Shown here: piece by piece, positions 1-6,362 of the stretch
Position numbering within the stretch: the stretch's first letter is position 1
How the letters are laid out: each line of letters starts with the position of its first letter
Assembly: GCA_043735935.1 (NCBI GenBank)
Contig: JAYTDO010000097.1
Coordinates: 1 to 12,521, forward strand
Source: JANLQB01 sp043735935
GTDB lineage: Bacteria; Verrucomicrobiota; Verrucomicrobiia; Chthoniobacterales; Chthoniobacteraceae
Length of the DNA stretch: 12,521 nucleotides
Direction of reading: 5' to 3'
Made by a program: the position numbers and the translations under genes
Notes under the pieces: model-generated
What the model saw: the letters and a program-made list of their open reading frames with translations, nothing else
Told to the model about the DNA's origin: nothing
The model's database searches: none

Positions 1-32
1 AGGTCATTCAAATCGAGACTCATCTTGCGCGC

Positions 33-61
33 AGTATCGGGAGCGCATTGTTCGTTGTCAA
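33..61 (-). promoter_or_regulatory. Candidate sigma-70-type promoter reading left out of the window
   Basis: On the - strand a perfect TTGACA (-35, positions 61-56) is followed after exactly 17 nt by GATACT (-10, positions 38-33), which matches TATAAT at four of six positions. Transcription would start near position 26 and run off the left edge. An ATG on the - strand at 23-21 opens a frame reading M-S-L-D-L-N-D before the window ends. If that is the start codon, the transcript would be nearly leaderless, which weakens the pairing of this promoter with that ATG; the true start could lie further left. The -35 hexamer sits inside a 17-bp inverted repeat (50-66). Seen in sequence: the boxes and spacing. 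Inferred: promoter activity. Confidence 0.4.
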
Positions 62-66
62 CGAAC
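50..66. repeat. Perfect 17-bp inverted repeat, possible operator
   Basis: Two 7-nt arms, GTTCGTT (50-56) and AACGAAC (60-66), are perfect reverse complements separated by GTC. On the - strand the -35 box TTGACA is embedded in this palindrome, the usual geometry for a repressor operator that blocks RNA polymerase. The arms are too short for a strong terminator and no T-run follows. I do not recognise the regulator; GTTC/GAAC half sites recall LexA-like boxes, but the spacing does not fit one I know. Confidence 0.4.
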
Positions 67-150
67 CGCACCTCCGGACCATCGCGCTGATCGAGTATCC
101 GTTTTTGCCGTTGCCCTTTCCCCGCAGCGTGGCAAAAGCATCGCCCGCGC

Positions 151-1203
151 ATGATCAACCAAGAGCAAGTCCGTTCACAACTTTCCACCGTCAAATACCC
201 CGGCTTCAGTCGCGACATCGTTTCCTTCGGCATCGTCAAGGACGTGCGCGTGGACGGCGCCGACGTGACGGTGCAAATGGCGCTCAAAACCAACGACGCG
301 CGGGTTCCCCAATCCATCAAGGATGAATCGGAAGCCGCGCTCGCGAAGCTGCCCGGTGTCGGCAAAGTCACCGTGCGAATCGACATCCAGGCGCCCGCGC
401 AATCGCCCGGTGGTGCAGGTGGCGCGATGGCCGCGACTGCCATTGACGGCATCCGCCACGTCATCGCTGTCGCCAGCGGAAAAGGCGGCGTCGGAAAATC
501 CACGGTGGCCACAAACCTCGCGGTCGCCCTGCAAAAAAACGGAGCGAAAGTGGGACTCTGCGATTGCGACCTTTACGGGCCATCCATCGGACTCATGTTC
601 GGCACAAACGAACGCCCGATGGCGACCGACGAGCAACGGATCATCCCACTCGAACGGGACAATCTGAAGCTCATGTCGATGGGCTTCCTCCTCGATGACG
701 CCTCACCCGCAATCCTGCGCGGACCGATGGTGACGAAGTACACCCAACAATTTCTCCGGCAGGTCGAATGGGGCGAACTCGACTATCTCGTGCTGGACCT
801 CCCGCCCGGCACCGGCGACATCCAACTCACCATCGTGCAGACGGTCGCCCTGACCGGAGCGATCATCGTTACCACACCGCAAGAGGTCGCCCTGATCGAC
901 GCTCGCAAGGCGGCGACGATGTTCCAAAAGGTCAACGTCCCCGTGCTCGGTTTGATCGAGAATATGAGCTACTTCCTCTGCCCGAGCGACGGGAAGCGAT
1001 ACGACATCTTCGGCAACGGCGGAGGCGCCCGCGAAGCCGCGCGACTCAAGGTGCCGATGCTGGGCCAGATCCCCATCGACATCGCCACCCGCGAAGCAGG
1101 CGACCGCGGAAAGCCCATCACCGCCGCTGATGAATCGAGCGCCGTGGCCCAGGCCTTTCTCACGATCGGGCGCAACCTCGCGGCCAGCCTTTCAACTCCG
1201 TAG
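151..1203 (+). CDS. mrp: Mrp/ApbC-family P-loop ATPase, iron-sulfur cluster carrier
   Basis: A 350-aa cytoplasmic protein of the Mrp/NBP35 family, whose members bind ATP and carry or insert Fe-S clusters into target proteins. Residues 1-85 form the MIP18/DUF59-like domain, and a Gly/Ala-rich linker (about 82-98) leads into the ATPase. The deviant Walker A SGKGGVGKST is at 109-118, with D138/D140 (CDCDLYGPS) next; LVLDLPPGTGD (213-223) is the Walker B/switch region and TTPQEVALIDARK follows at 241-253. The length is normal. One key difference: the family's C-terminal CxxC, which binds the bridging cluster, is here C277-P-S-D280, so the second cysteine is aspartate. The ATG at 151 lacks a clear Shine-Dalgarno sequence but fits the usual N-terminus. 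The neighbours (68-aa protein, pyr genes) give no functional hint. Family certain; cluster-carrier activity less so. Confidence 0.93.
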   Translation: MINQEQVRSQLSTVKYPGFSRDIVSFGIVKDVRVDGADVTVQMALKTNDARVPQSIKDESEAALAKLPGVGKVTVRIDIQAPAQSPGGAGGAMAATAIDGIRHVIAVASGKGGVGKSTVATNLAVALQKNGAKVGLCDCDLYGPSIGLMFGTNERPMATDEQRIIPLERDNLKLMSMGFLLDDASPAILRGPMVTKYTQQFLRQVEWGELDYLVLDLPPGTGDIQLTIVQTVALTGAIIVTTPQEVALIDARKAATMFQKVNVPVLGLIENMSYFLCPSDGKRYDIFGNGGGAREAARLKVPMLGQIPIDIATREAGDRGKPITAADESSAVAQAFLTIGRNLAASLSTP

Positions 1204-1259
1204 ACGCCAAGCAAAAGCATTGACGAGAGGGAGAATACTCAGAAAGTAAATCGCACCAT

Positions 1260-1466
1260 ATGACCAACACTTCCGAAGACAACTCGAACCTCGTAAAGGA
1301 GTCCGCGCTGTATCGGGAATTTCTCGCTGAACGGGAAGAAATCCTCCGCCACAAATGGTTTGAAAGCGAGAAAGCAGGCCACGATGTCGGCTTTGAAAAG
1401 GCCCTGCTTGACTGGATCGTGAAGCATCGCTCCTCGTGGCGCGTGCAGCGTCAACATCAAGGCTAG
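1260..1466 (+). CDS. Small conserved-looking protein of unknown function (68 aa)
   Basis: A 68-residue soluble protein between mrp and pyrR, 56 nt after mrp and ending 64 nt before pyrR. It is rich in charged residues (many Glu, Lys, Arg, His) and looks helical. The most protein-like stretch is residues 18-60, including YREFLAEREEILRHKW, ESEKAGHDVGFEKAL and DWIVKHRSSWR. I have the impression of related short proteins in other bacteria where the ESEKAGHD-GFE-AL-DW-V-HR pattern recurs, but I cannot name the family. There is no signal peptide or membrane segment. The Cys-less sequence with one central His gives no obvious catalytic set. There is no convincing Shine-Dalgarno before the ATG (AGAAAG ends 13 nt upstream). 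It probably shares a transcript with its neighbours. Confidence 0.7.
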   Translation: MTNTSEDNSNLVKESALYREFLAEREEILRHKWFESEKAGHDVGFEKALLDWIVKHRSSWRVQRQHQG

Positions 1467-1489
1467 ATGCACTGACACGCTGCACCGGC

Positions 1490-1523
1490 TCCTTTAACTG
1501 CGATCCCGCGAGGTCGCCAAGGA
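1490..1523 (+). promoter_or_regulatory. PyrR-binding RNA hairpin that includes the pyrR ribosome-binding site
   Basis: The leader can fold into an upper stem GCGATC (1500-1505) with GGTCGC (1512-1517) closed by the hexaloop CCGCGA (1506-1511). An internal loop (TAACT 1495-1499 opposite C1518) separates it from a lower 5-bp stem TCCTT (1490-1494) with AAGGA (1519-1523). The known PyrR-binding consensus is ARUCCNGNGAGGYU, folding as a 4-bp stem with a CNGNGA loop. Here GATCCCGCGAGGTC (1502-1515) matches at all twelve inner positions. Only the outermost pair differs, G-C in place of A-U, and it still pairs. The lower-stem AAGGA is the Shine-Dalgarno of pyrR. Inferred: UMP/UTP-bound PyrR stabilises the hairpin and blocks initiation. 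No terminator or antiterminator is apparent, so translational control fits better than attenuation. Confidence 0.78.
1519..1523 (+). promoter_or_regulatory. Shine-Dalgarno sequence of pyrR, inside the lower hairpin stem
   Basis: AAGGA lies 7 nt before the pyrR ATG at 1531, a standard spacing. It is one of only two clear Shine-Dalgarno sequences I see in the window, and it is fully paired in the proposed PyrR-binding hairpin. An alternative 5-bp pairing, GCGAT (1500-1504) with ATCGC (1524-1528), excludes the upper stem and would leave AAGGA in a loop; it could be the open form but is weak evidence alone. Confidence 0.7.
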
Positions 1524-1530
1524 ATCGCCA

Positions 1531-2097
1531 ATGTCCCAGCCCACACCGCCCTCACCGACCGCCCAACTCCTCCTCGACGCCGACGCCATCGAGCGCGCGC
1601 TCCGTCGCATCGCGCACGAGATCATCGAGCGCCACTCCCCCGCCCTCTCCAGCATCGCGCTGGTCGGCATCCCTTCCCGCGGCGTCGCCATCGCTCGTCG
1701 ACTTGCCGCCTTCATCGAGAAGATCGAGAAAATCGCCGTCGAGCACGGAACCATCGATGTCTCGATGCATCGCGACGATTTTCACATCCGCAAGCGCCTC
1801 TCGCACGTGGAAGTCTCCCACCTGCCTCTGGAACTCAAAGGTCGCACGCTCATCCTCGTCGACGACGTCGCATACACCGGGCGCACCTGTCGCGCGGCGA
1901 TGGATGCCATTGCAGACTTTGGCCGCCCGGCTCGGATCCAGTTCGCGGCGCTGATCGACCGCGGCCACCGCGAGTTGCCCATCCGTCCCGACTTCGTCGG
2001 AAAAAACATCCCCACCGGCACCGCCGATCGCGTCTATGTCCGGTTTGCAGATGTCGATCCCGGCTTCGACGATGGCGTTTGGATCGATCACCCATGA
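1531..2097 (+). CDS. pyrR: PyrR, pyrimidine operon regulator / uracil phosphoribosyltransferase
   Basis: A 188-aa PyrR. Family members bind a specific hairpin in pyr mRNA when loaded with UMP or UTP and often also convert uracil and PRPP to UMP. The PRPP loop LILVDDVAYTGRT is at 107-119. IPSRG (47-51) and the basic stretch HRELPIRPDFVGKN (146-159), which includes residues placed at the RNA-binding face in Bacillus PyrR, are intact, as is RRIAHEIIER (25-34). The N-terminus has about 10 extra Pro/Ser/Thr-rich residues. The start at 1531 is set by AAGGA 7 nt upstream. The stop overlaps the pyrB start as ATGA. A matching RNA hairpin directly precedes the gene, so it probably represses its own translation and that of coupled genes. 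Identification is firm. Confidence 0.96.
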   Translation: MSQPTPPSPTAQLLLDADAIERALRRIAHEIIERHSPALSSIALVGIPSRGVAIARRLAAFIEKIEKIAVEHGTIDVSMHRDDFHIRKRLSHVEVSHLPLELKGRTLILVDDVAYTGRTCRAAMDAIADFGRPARIQFAALIDRGHRELPIRPDFVGKNIPTGTADRVYVRFADVDPGFDDGVWIDHP

Positions 2098-3038
2098 GCA
2101 CCTCCATACCCTCCACTGCGTGGACGCGCAAAGACCTCACCGGCATCGAACCGCTCAGCGTTTCCGAGATCGAAGCGATCCTCGACACCGCCGCGGCTTT
2201 CAAGACCGTCGGCGGGCGCGACATCAAGAAGGTCCCCGCCTTACGCGGCAAGACGATGGTCAATTTCTTTGTCGAAGCCAGCACGCGCACCCGCATTTCC
2301 TTTGAGCTCGCGGCACTGCGGCTCAGCGCCGACGTCGTCAATATCTCCGCCTCGACATCGAGCCTCACCAAAGGCGAAACGCTCAAGGACACGGCGATGA
2401 ATCTTCAGGCGCTCCACGCCGACATCATCGTCCTCCGCCACAGTTCAGCCGGCGCCGCGCAATTCCTCGCCGAACGCCTCAATTCCAGCATCATCAACGC
2501 CGGCGACGGCGCACACGAACATCCGACGCAGGCACTTCTCGACGCCTTCACCATCCGGGAAAACACCGGGCGTATTGCCGGCCTGCACGTCGCCATCGTC
2601 GGCGACATCCTGTTCTCGCGCGTCGCGCGCTCGAACATCCATCTCCTGCTCAAGCTCGGCGCCCGAGTGACGCTCGTCGGGCCGAGCACCCTCGTTCCGC
2701 GGGAGTTTGAAAAGCTCGGCTGCGCGGTCACTCACGATCTCGATTCGGTGCTCGCCGAAGCCGACGTCGTCAATCTCCTGCGAATCCAACACGAACGGCA
2801 GCGGAAGGAATACTTTCCGAGCCTCGGCGAATACACCTCCCTCTTCGGCCTCACCAAGGCGCGCGCCCAACGGCTCAAGCCCGACGCACTCATCATGCAC
2901 CCCGGCCCCATCAACCGCGGCGTCGAGATCGACAGCGACCTCGCCGACAGCGGGCGCAGCGTCATCCTAGATCAAGTTGCCAACGGCCTCGCCGTGCGGA
3001 TGGCCGTCCTTTACCTCTGCGCCGGCGCCACGAAGTGA
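2094..3038 (+). CDS. pyrB: Aspartate carbamoyltransferase catalytic subunit
   Basis: A 314-aa cytoplasmic enzyme that joins carbamoyl phosphate and L-aspartate to give N-carbamoyl-L-aspartate, the committed step of pyrimidine synthesis. Carbamoyl-phosphate site STRTR is at 63-67, the catalytic-loop lysine is probably K93 (SLTKGET), RHSS is at 115-118, HEHPTQALLD at 141-150, GDILFSRVARSN at 170-181 and HPGPINRG at 269-276. These distinguish it from ornithine carbamoyltransferase. The start chosen is the ATG overlapping the pyrR stop (ATGA, 2094-2097). A TTG 15 nt upstream is possible but unlikely. There is no strong Shine-Dalgarno, so translation probably depends on ribosomes finishing pyrR, which would pass PyrR repression on to PyrB. 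No regulatory subunit gene (pyrI) follows. Confidence 0.96.
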   Translation: MSTSIPSTAWTRKDLTGIEPLSVSEIEAILDTAAAFKTVGGRDIKKVPALRGKTMVNFFVEASTRTRISFELAALRLSADVVNISASTSSLTKGETLKDTAMNLQALHADIIVLRHSSAGAAQFLAERLNSSIINAGDGAHEHPTQALLDAFTIRENTGRIAGLHVAIVGDILFSRVARSNIHLLLKLGARVTLVGPSTLVPREFEKLGCAVTHDLDSVLAEADVVNLLRIQHERQRKEYFPSLGEYTSLFGLTKARAQRLKPDALIMHPGPINRGVEIDSDLADSGRSVILDQVANGLAVRMAVLYLCAGATK

Positions 3039-3070
3039 AGCACCACCGCGATCACAACCCCTCTCCCGAA

Positions 3071-4348
3071 ATGAGCTCCACGATCCTTGTCAAAAACGGC
3101 CACATCATCGACCCGGCCAACCGCCGGGACGAAACCGGCGACGTGCTCATTGTCGATGGTCGTTTCGCCGACCCTGCATCCGGTTCGCATCCCGACGAAG
3201 TCATCGACGCGGCGGGCCTTGTCATTGCGCCGGGCCTCATCGATCTGCACGTCCACTTTCGGGAGCCCGGCCAATCCGCGAAGGAAACCATCGCCAGCGG
3301 TTCCCGCGCGGCCGCCGCGGGAGGGTTTACCTCGGTCGTCTGCATGCCGAATACATCACCGGCGGTGGACAACCCGAGCGTGGTTACGTGGATCATCGAA
3401 AAGGCGAAGGCCGAGGCGTGCATCAACGTCTTTCCGACCGGCGCCATCACCAAAGGGATCTCCGGCGAGGAACTCGCACCGATCGGCTCCATGCGGAAGG
3501 CGGGCATCGTCGCGCTCACGGACGACGGACGCTGCGTTCAAAACCACGAGGTCATGCGGCGCGCGCTCGAATATGCGCGCATGTTCAATCTCACCGTCAT
3601 GGATCATTGCCAGGACTACGATCTCGTCGGCAAAGGCGTCATGCACGAAGGCGTCGTGAGCACCGCGCTCGGCCTGCCGGGCTGGCCCGCGGCGGGTGAG
3701 GAAATCATCGTTCAACGCAACGCGCTCCTCGCCGAACTCTGCGACACGCCGATTCACTGCCAGCACCTGAGCGCAGGCGGCAGCGTCCGGCTTTTACGCG
3801 AAGCGCGCTCGCGCGGCGTCAAGCTCAGCGGCGAAGTCTGCCCGCATCACATCGCCCTCACGGACGAGTCGATCCGCTCCTTCGACACCGCGTTCAAAAT
3901 GAATCCCCCGCTCCGGACCGAGCGCGACATCGACGCACTTCTCGGCGGCATCGCCGACGGCACCATCACCGTCCTCGCCAGCGACCACGCGCCCCATTGC
4001 GGTTACGAAAAGGAAGTGGAGTTTGATCTCGCGCCATTCGGCATTCTCGGCCTCGAAACCGAACTCGGCCTGTTCATCGACATCCTGGTTCACAAACGAA
4101 AAGTCATCGGTCTTCCGCGACTCATCGAGATGCTGACCCTCGAACCAGCGCGCCTCCTCGGGCTCGATCGAGGCACGCTCAATCTCGGCGCACCCGGCGA
4201 CGTCACACTCATCAATCCAGATCTCGAATGGACGGTGGACAAGGAACAGAGTTGCTCGCTCAGCCGGAACACACCCTTTCACGGATGGGAACTCAAGGGC
4301 CGCGCCGTCCGCACCATCGTGAGCGGAAAAACCGTCTGGGGAATTTAA
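3071..4348 (+). CDS. pyrC: Dihydroorotase, class I
   Basis: A 425-aa zinc amidohydrolase that cyclises carbamoyl aspartate to dihydroorotate. Metal and substrate motifs are complete: DLHVHFREPG (58-67, H60, H62, R64), GGFTSVVCMPNT (84-95), D151/D152, H179, H232 (HLSA), CPHH (257-260), FKMNPPLR (275-282) and ASDHAPH (303-309, D305). It therefore looks active, not the inactive partner type found with some PyrB proteins. The ATG at 3071 gives the usual family N-terminus (ILVKNGHIIDPAN). A GTG at 3035 overlapping the pyrB stop as GTGA would add 12 residues and tighter coupling; it cannot be excluded. It follows pyrB directly and ends 5 nt from convergent rlmN, with no clear terminator between. 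Confidence 0.95.
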   Translation: MSSTILVKNGHIIDPANRRDETGDVLIVDGRFADPASGSHPDEVIDAAGLVIAPGLIDLHVHFREPGQSAKETIASGSRAAAAGGFTSVVCMPNTSPAVDNPSVVTWIIEKAKAEACINVFPTGAITKGISGEELAPIGSMRKAGIVALTDDGRCVQNHEVMRRALEYARMFNLTVMDHCQDYDLVGKGVMHEGVVSTALGLPGWPAAGEEIIVQRNALLAELCDTPIHCQHLSAGGSVRLLREARSRGVKLSGEVCPHHIALTDESIRSFDTAFKMNPPLRTERDIDALLGGIADGTITVLASDHAPHCGYEKEVEFDLAPFGILGLETELGLFIDILVHKRKVIGLPRLIEMLTLEPARLLGLDRGTLNLGAPGDVTLINPDLEWTVDKEQSCSLSRNTPFHGWELKGRAVRTIVSGKTVWGI

Positions 4349-4353
4349 GCGCG

Positions 4354-5427
4354 TTACGCCGTAGGCGCCGCGAGAGGCATCGTCTGCCGGCGCAGTTGGC
4401 CGCACGCCGCCGCTATGTCGTGGCCCTTCTCGCGCCGGATCGTCGCCGGGATTCCCGCGTTTTCGAGCACGGCCATAAACGCATCCAACCGCGCCTCGCT
4501 GGGCCGCTTCCACTCCAGGCCCTCGACCACGTTGTAAGGAATGCAGTTCACCTTCGCCTTGAGTTTCCGCGCCACGCGCACCAGCGCGGCCGCGTCTTCG
4601 GTACGATCGTTGATGTCCTCGATCAGGATGTACTCCAGCGTCAGCCGCTGTTTTTTGCGCTCCACATAATACGCGCACGCCTCCAGCAACACCGCGAGGG
4701 GGTATTTCCGATTCACCGGCATGATCTGCTCGCGCACTGCGTCCGTCGCACCGTGCAATGAAATGGCGAGCCGCACCTGAAGCGGCTGTTCCGCCAACTC
4801 CCGAATCTGCGGCGCGAGCCCGCTCGTCGAAAGCGTGATGTGGCGCGCTCCCAGGCCCACGCCCCACGGCGCATTGATGATCCCGATCGCCTTCATCACG
4901 TTCGGGAAATTCGCCAGCGGCTCGCCCATGCCCATGAACACGAGGTTGTTGATCTTTTCCCCGCTCAATTCCTCGACGCGCAGCACCTGGCCGACGATCT
5001 CGTCTGGCCTCAGATTTCGACTCCATCCATCGAGCCCGCTCGCGCAGAATTTACACCCGTACGCGCAACCCACCTGCGTCGAAATGCAAAGCGTTCGCCG
5101 GTCGCTCGCTTCGCCATACAGGGCCGGTGAAGCCGGGATCAGCACGGACTCCACCAGCGCACCGTCGCTTAGCTTGAAAAGATACTTTTGCGTCGTGTCC
5201 TTCGACCCGAGCGTCCGCACCGGATCGAGCTCATCAAAGGCAAACTCCGCGTCCAACGTCGCTCGAAGAGAAGCCGGCAGGTCGCTCATTCCGGCGAAGG
5301 ATTTCACCCGCTTCCCGTAGATCCATTGCAGCACCTGGCCGGTGCGATATTTCGGCTGACCGGCCGCGATCATGCGCGTCTCGATTTCGTCGAGGGTGAG
5401 GGATTGGATCGGTGTTCGGTCGGACAT
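4354..5427 (-). CDS. rlmN: Dual-specificity 23S rRNA/tRNA adenine-C2 methyltransferase RlmN
   Basis: A 357-aa radical-SAM enzyme that methylates C2 of A2503 (E. coli numbering) in 23S rRNA and of A37 in some tRNAs. The [4Fe-4S] motif CAYGCKFC gives C121, C125 and C128. The methyl-carrier cysteine pair of the family is present as C114 (TLCISTQVGC) and C342 (AACGQLR). GEP is at 168-170 (MGMGEP), and SLHGA (223-227) and the conserved IPYN (296-299) follow, all typical of RlmN rather than of Cfr. The start at 5427 (MSDRTP) fits family length. The frame stays open a further 219 nt upstream, but that stretch runs antisense through the neighbouring gene and is not RlmN-like. It is convergent with pyrC and divergent from the cyanophycinase-like gene with only 43 nt between starts. 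Confidence 0.95.
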   Translation of the reverse strand: MSDRTPIQSLTLDEIETRMIAAGQPKYRTGQVLQWIYGKRVKSFAGMSDLPASLRATLDAEFAFDELDPVRTLGSKDTTQKYLFKLSDGALVESVLIPASPALYGEASDRRTLCISTQVGCAYGCKFCASGLDGWSRNLRPDEIVGQVLRVEELSGEKINNLVFMGMGEPLANFPNVMKAIGIINAPWGVGLGARHITLSTSGLAPQIRELAEQPLQVRLAISLHGATDAVREQIMPVNRKYPLAVLLEACAYYVERKKQRLTLEYILIEDINDRTEDAAALVRVARKLKAKVNCIPYNVVEGLEWKRPSEARLDAFMAVLENAGIPATIRREKGHDIAAACGQLRRQTMPLAAPTA

Positions 5428-5443
5428 GGCGGCTTGCATCTTC

Positions 5444-5459
5444 GCCGCAAAGCCGCAAA
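5444..5459. repeat. Tandem 8-bp repeat GCCGCAAA x2 between divergent genes
   Basis: Two adjacent perfect copies of GCCGCAAA (5444-5451 and 5452-5459) lie in the 43-nt gap between the divergent rlmN and cyanophycinase-like starts, followed by a looser ACGCCAAG. This resembles short GCAAA-type octamer arrays that I recall from other GC-rich bacterial genomes, but two copies are too few to call a family. It may be part of a promoter, as both genes need one here. Confidence 0.35.
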
Positions 5460-5470
5460 ACGCCAAGCCG

Positions 5471-6286
5471 ATGAAAGCCCAGTTCCTCCAAGCGCTCATT
5501 CTCTTCACCGCATCTGTCGCATTCGGCGAAACGATCGGTCCCGAAAAAGGCTCGCTCGTGATCGTCGGCGGCGGCCGCATGACCCGCGAGATCGTCCAGA
5601 AGTTCATCGCGCTCGCCGGTGGCGCCGGATCGCCGTTCGTCATCATCCCCTCGGCGGACGAGGGCGAAAACTGGGGCGCCGACTATTTGATGAAAAATTT
5701 CCTCGTTCGCGCCGGCGCCAAGGACGTGACGGTGCTGCACACGCGGGATCGCGCCGTCGCGGATACGGAAACGTTCACCGCGCCGCTCCTCCGCGCCCGG
5801 GGCGTCTGGCTCGATGGCGGACGCCAATGGCGCCTCGCTGATTCGTATCTGCACACGCGCACCCAGCGTGAATTGGACGCCGTCCTCGCACGCGGCGGCG
5901 TCATCGGTGGCAGCTCCGCAGGCGCCACGATCCAGGGTTCGTATCTCGTCCGTGGCGCTCCGGAAGGAAACCAAATCATGATGGCGCGCGGGCATGAGGA
6001 GGGATTCGGATTTTTGAAAAACAGCGCCATCGACCAGCACGTCAACACGCGCCACCGCGAGGAGGATCTGCTCCCGGTGATCGAAGCCCACCCCGAATTG
6101 CTCGGGATCGGCATCGACGAGGCGACCGCGATCGTCGTGCAAGGCGACCGCATCCAGGTGCTGGGCGAAAGCAAGGTCGCCCTTCACGCCAAGGACATCG
6201 ATCCGGACGCCAATGGTCGCCGAACGATTCAGTGCGGCAGCGGAGAGTTCTTCGATCTGAAGGCTCGCAAAAAAGTCGGCCCATAG
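5471..6286 (+). CDS. Exported cyanophycinase-like serine peptidase (family S51)
   Basis: A 271-aa peptidase S51 family protein. Cyanophycinases cleave the beta-Asp-Arg polymer cyanophycin to dipeptides; other S51 members are dipeptidases. The nucleophile elbow GGSSAGA is at 146-152 with S149 as likely nucleophile. H190 (IDQH) and E217 (GIGIDEATA) fit the other conserved active-site positions. LVIVGGG (29-35) and WLDGGRQWRL (113-122) are also S51/cyanophycinase features. Residues 1-19 form a signal peptide (K2, hydrophobic 5-18, likely cleavage after AFG), so the enzyme is exported. The start at 5471 was chosen because it begins this signal; an upstream in-frame extension runs antisense to rlmN. 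No cyanophycin synthetase gene is nearby, so the true substrate is open. Confidence 0.85.
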   Translation: MKAQFLQALILFTASVAFGETIGPEKGSLVIVGGGRMTREIVQKFIALAGGAGSPFVIIPSADEGENWGADYLMKNFLVRAGAKDVTVLHTRDRAVADTETFTAPLLRARGVWLDGGRQWRLADSYLHTRTQRELDAVLARGGVIGGSSAGATIQGSYLVRGAPEGNQIMMARGHEEGFGFLKNSAIDQHVNTRHREEDLLPVIEAHPELLGIGIDEATAIVVQGDRIQVLGESKVALHAKDIDPDANGRRTIQCGSGEFFDLKARKKVGP

Positions 6287-6362
6287 CGCCCCCAGCGACC
6301 AGGCGGCACAGCCTCCGAGCTTGCATCGCTTTCCGCCTCTCCTACCTTCGCCTCCCTTTTCC

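Noticed and set aside
48..326. Open frame upstream of and into mrp
   Set aside because: The first 30 residues look somewhat protein-like, but it soon becomes an Arg-rich shadow of mrp. Another frame ends in a TGA overlapping the mrp ATG (152-154), but its peptide is not convincing as the tail of an upstream gene.
1220..1251. TTGACG (1220-1225) as a -35 box for the 68-aa gene and pyr cluster
   Set aside because: No acceptable -10 box at 16-18 nt spacing; only AAAGTA-like sequence is found there.
4346..4375. Terminator between convergent pyrC and rlmN
   Set aside because: The gap is 5 nt and only short GC-rich palindromes such as GGCGCC are present, without a T-run.
3794..5026. 410-codon open frame on the - strand covering parts of pyrC and rlmN
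   Set aside because: It is a shadow of two firmly identified genes, with low-complexity Arg/Gly/Ala composition and no recognisable motif.
5428..5646. 73-residue N-terminal extension of RlmN
   Set aside because: It is not similar to RlmN, runs antisense through the divergent peptidase gene and its signal peptide region; the start at 5427 gives the normal family length.
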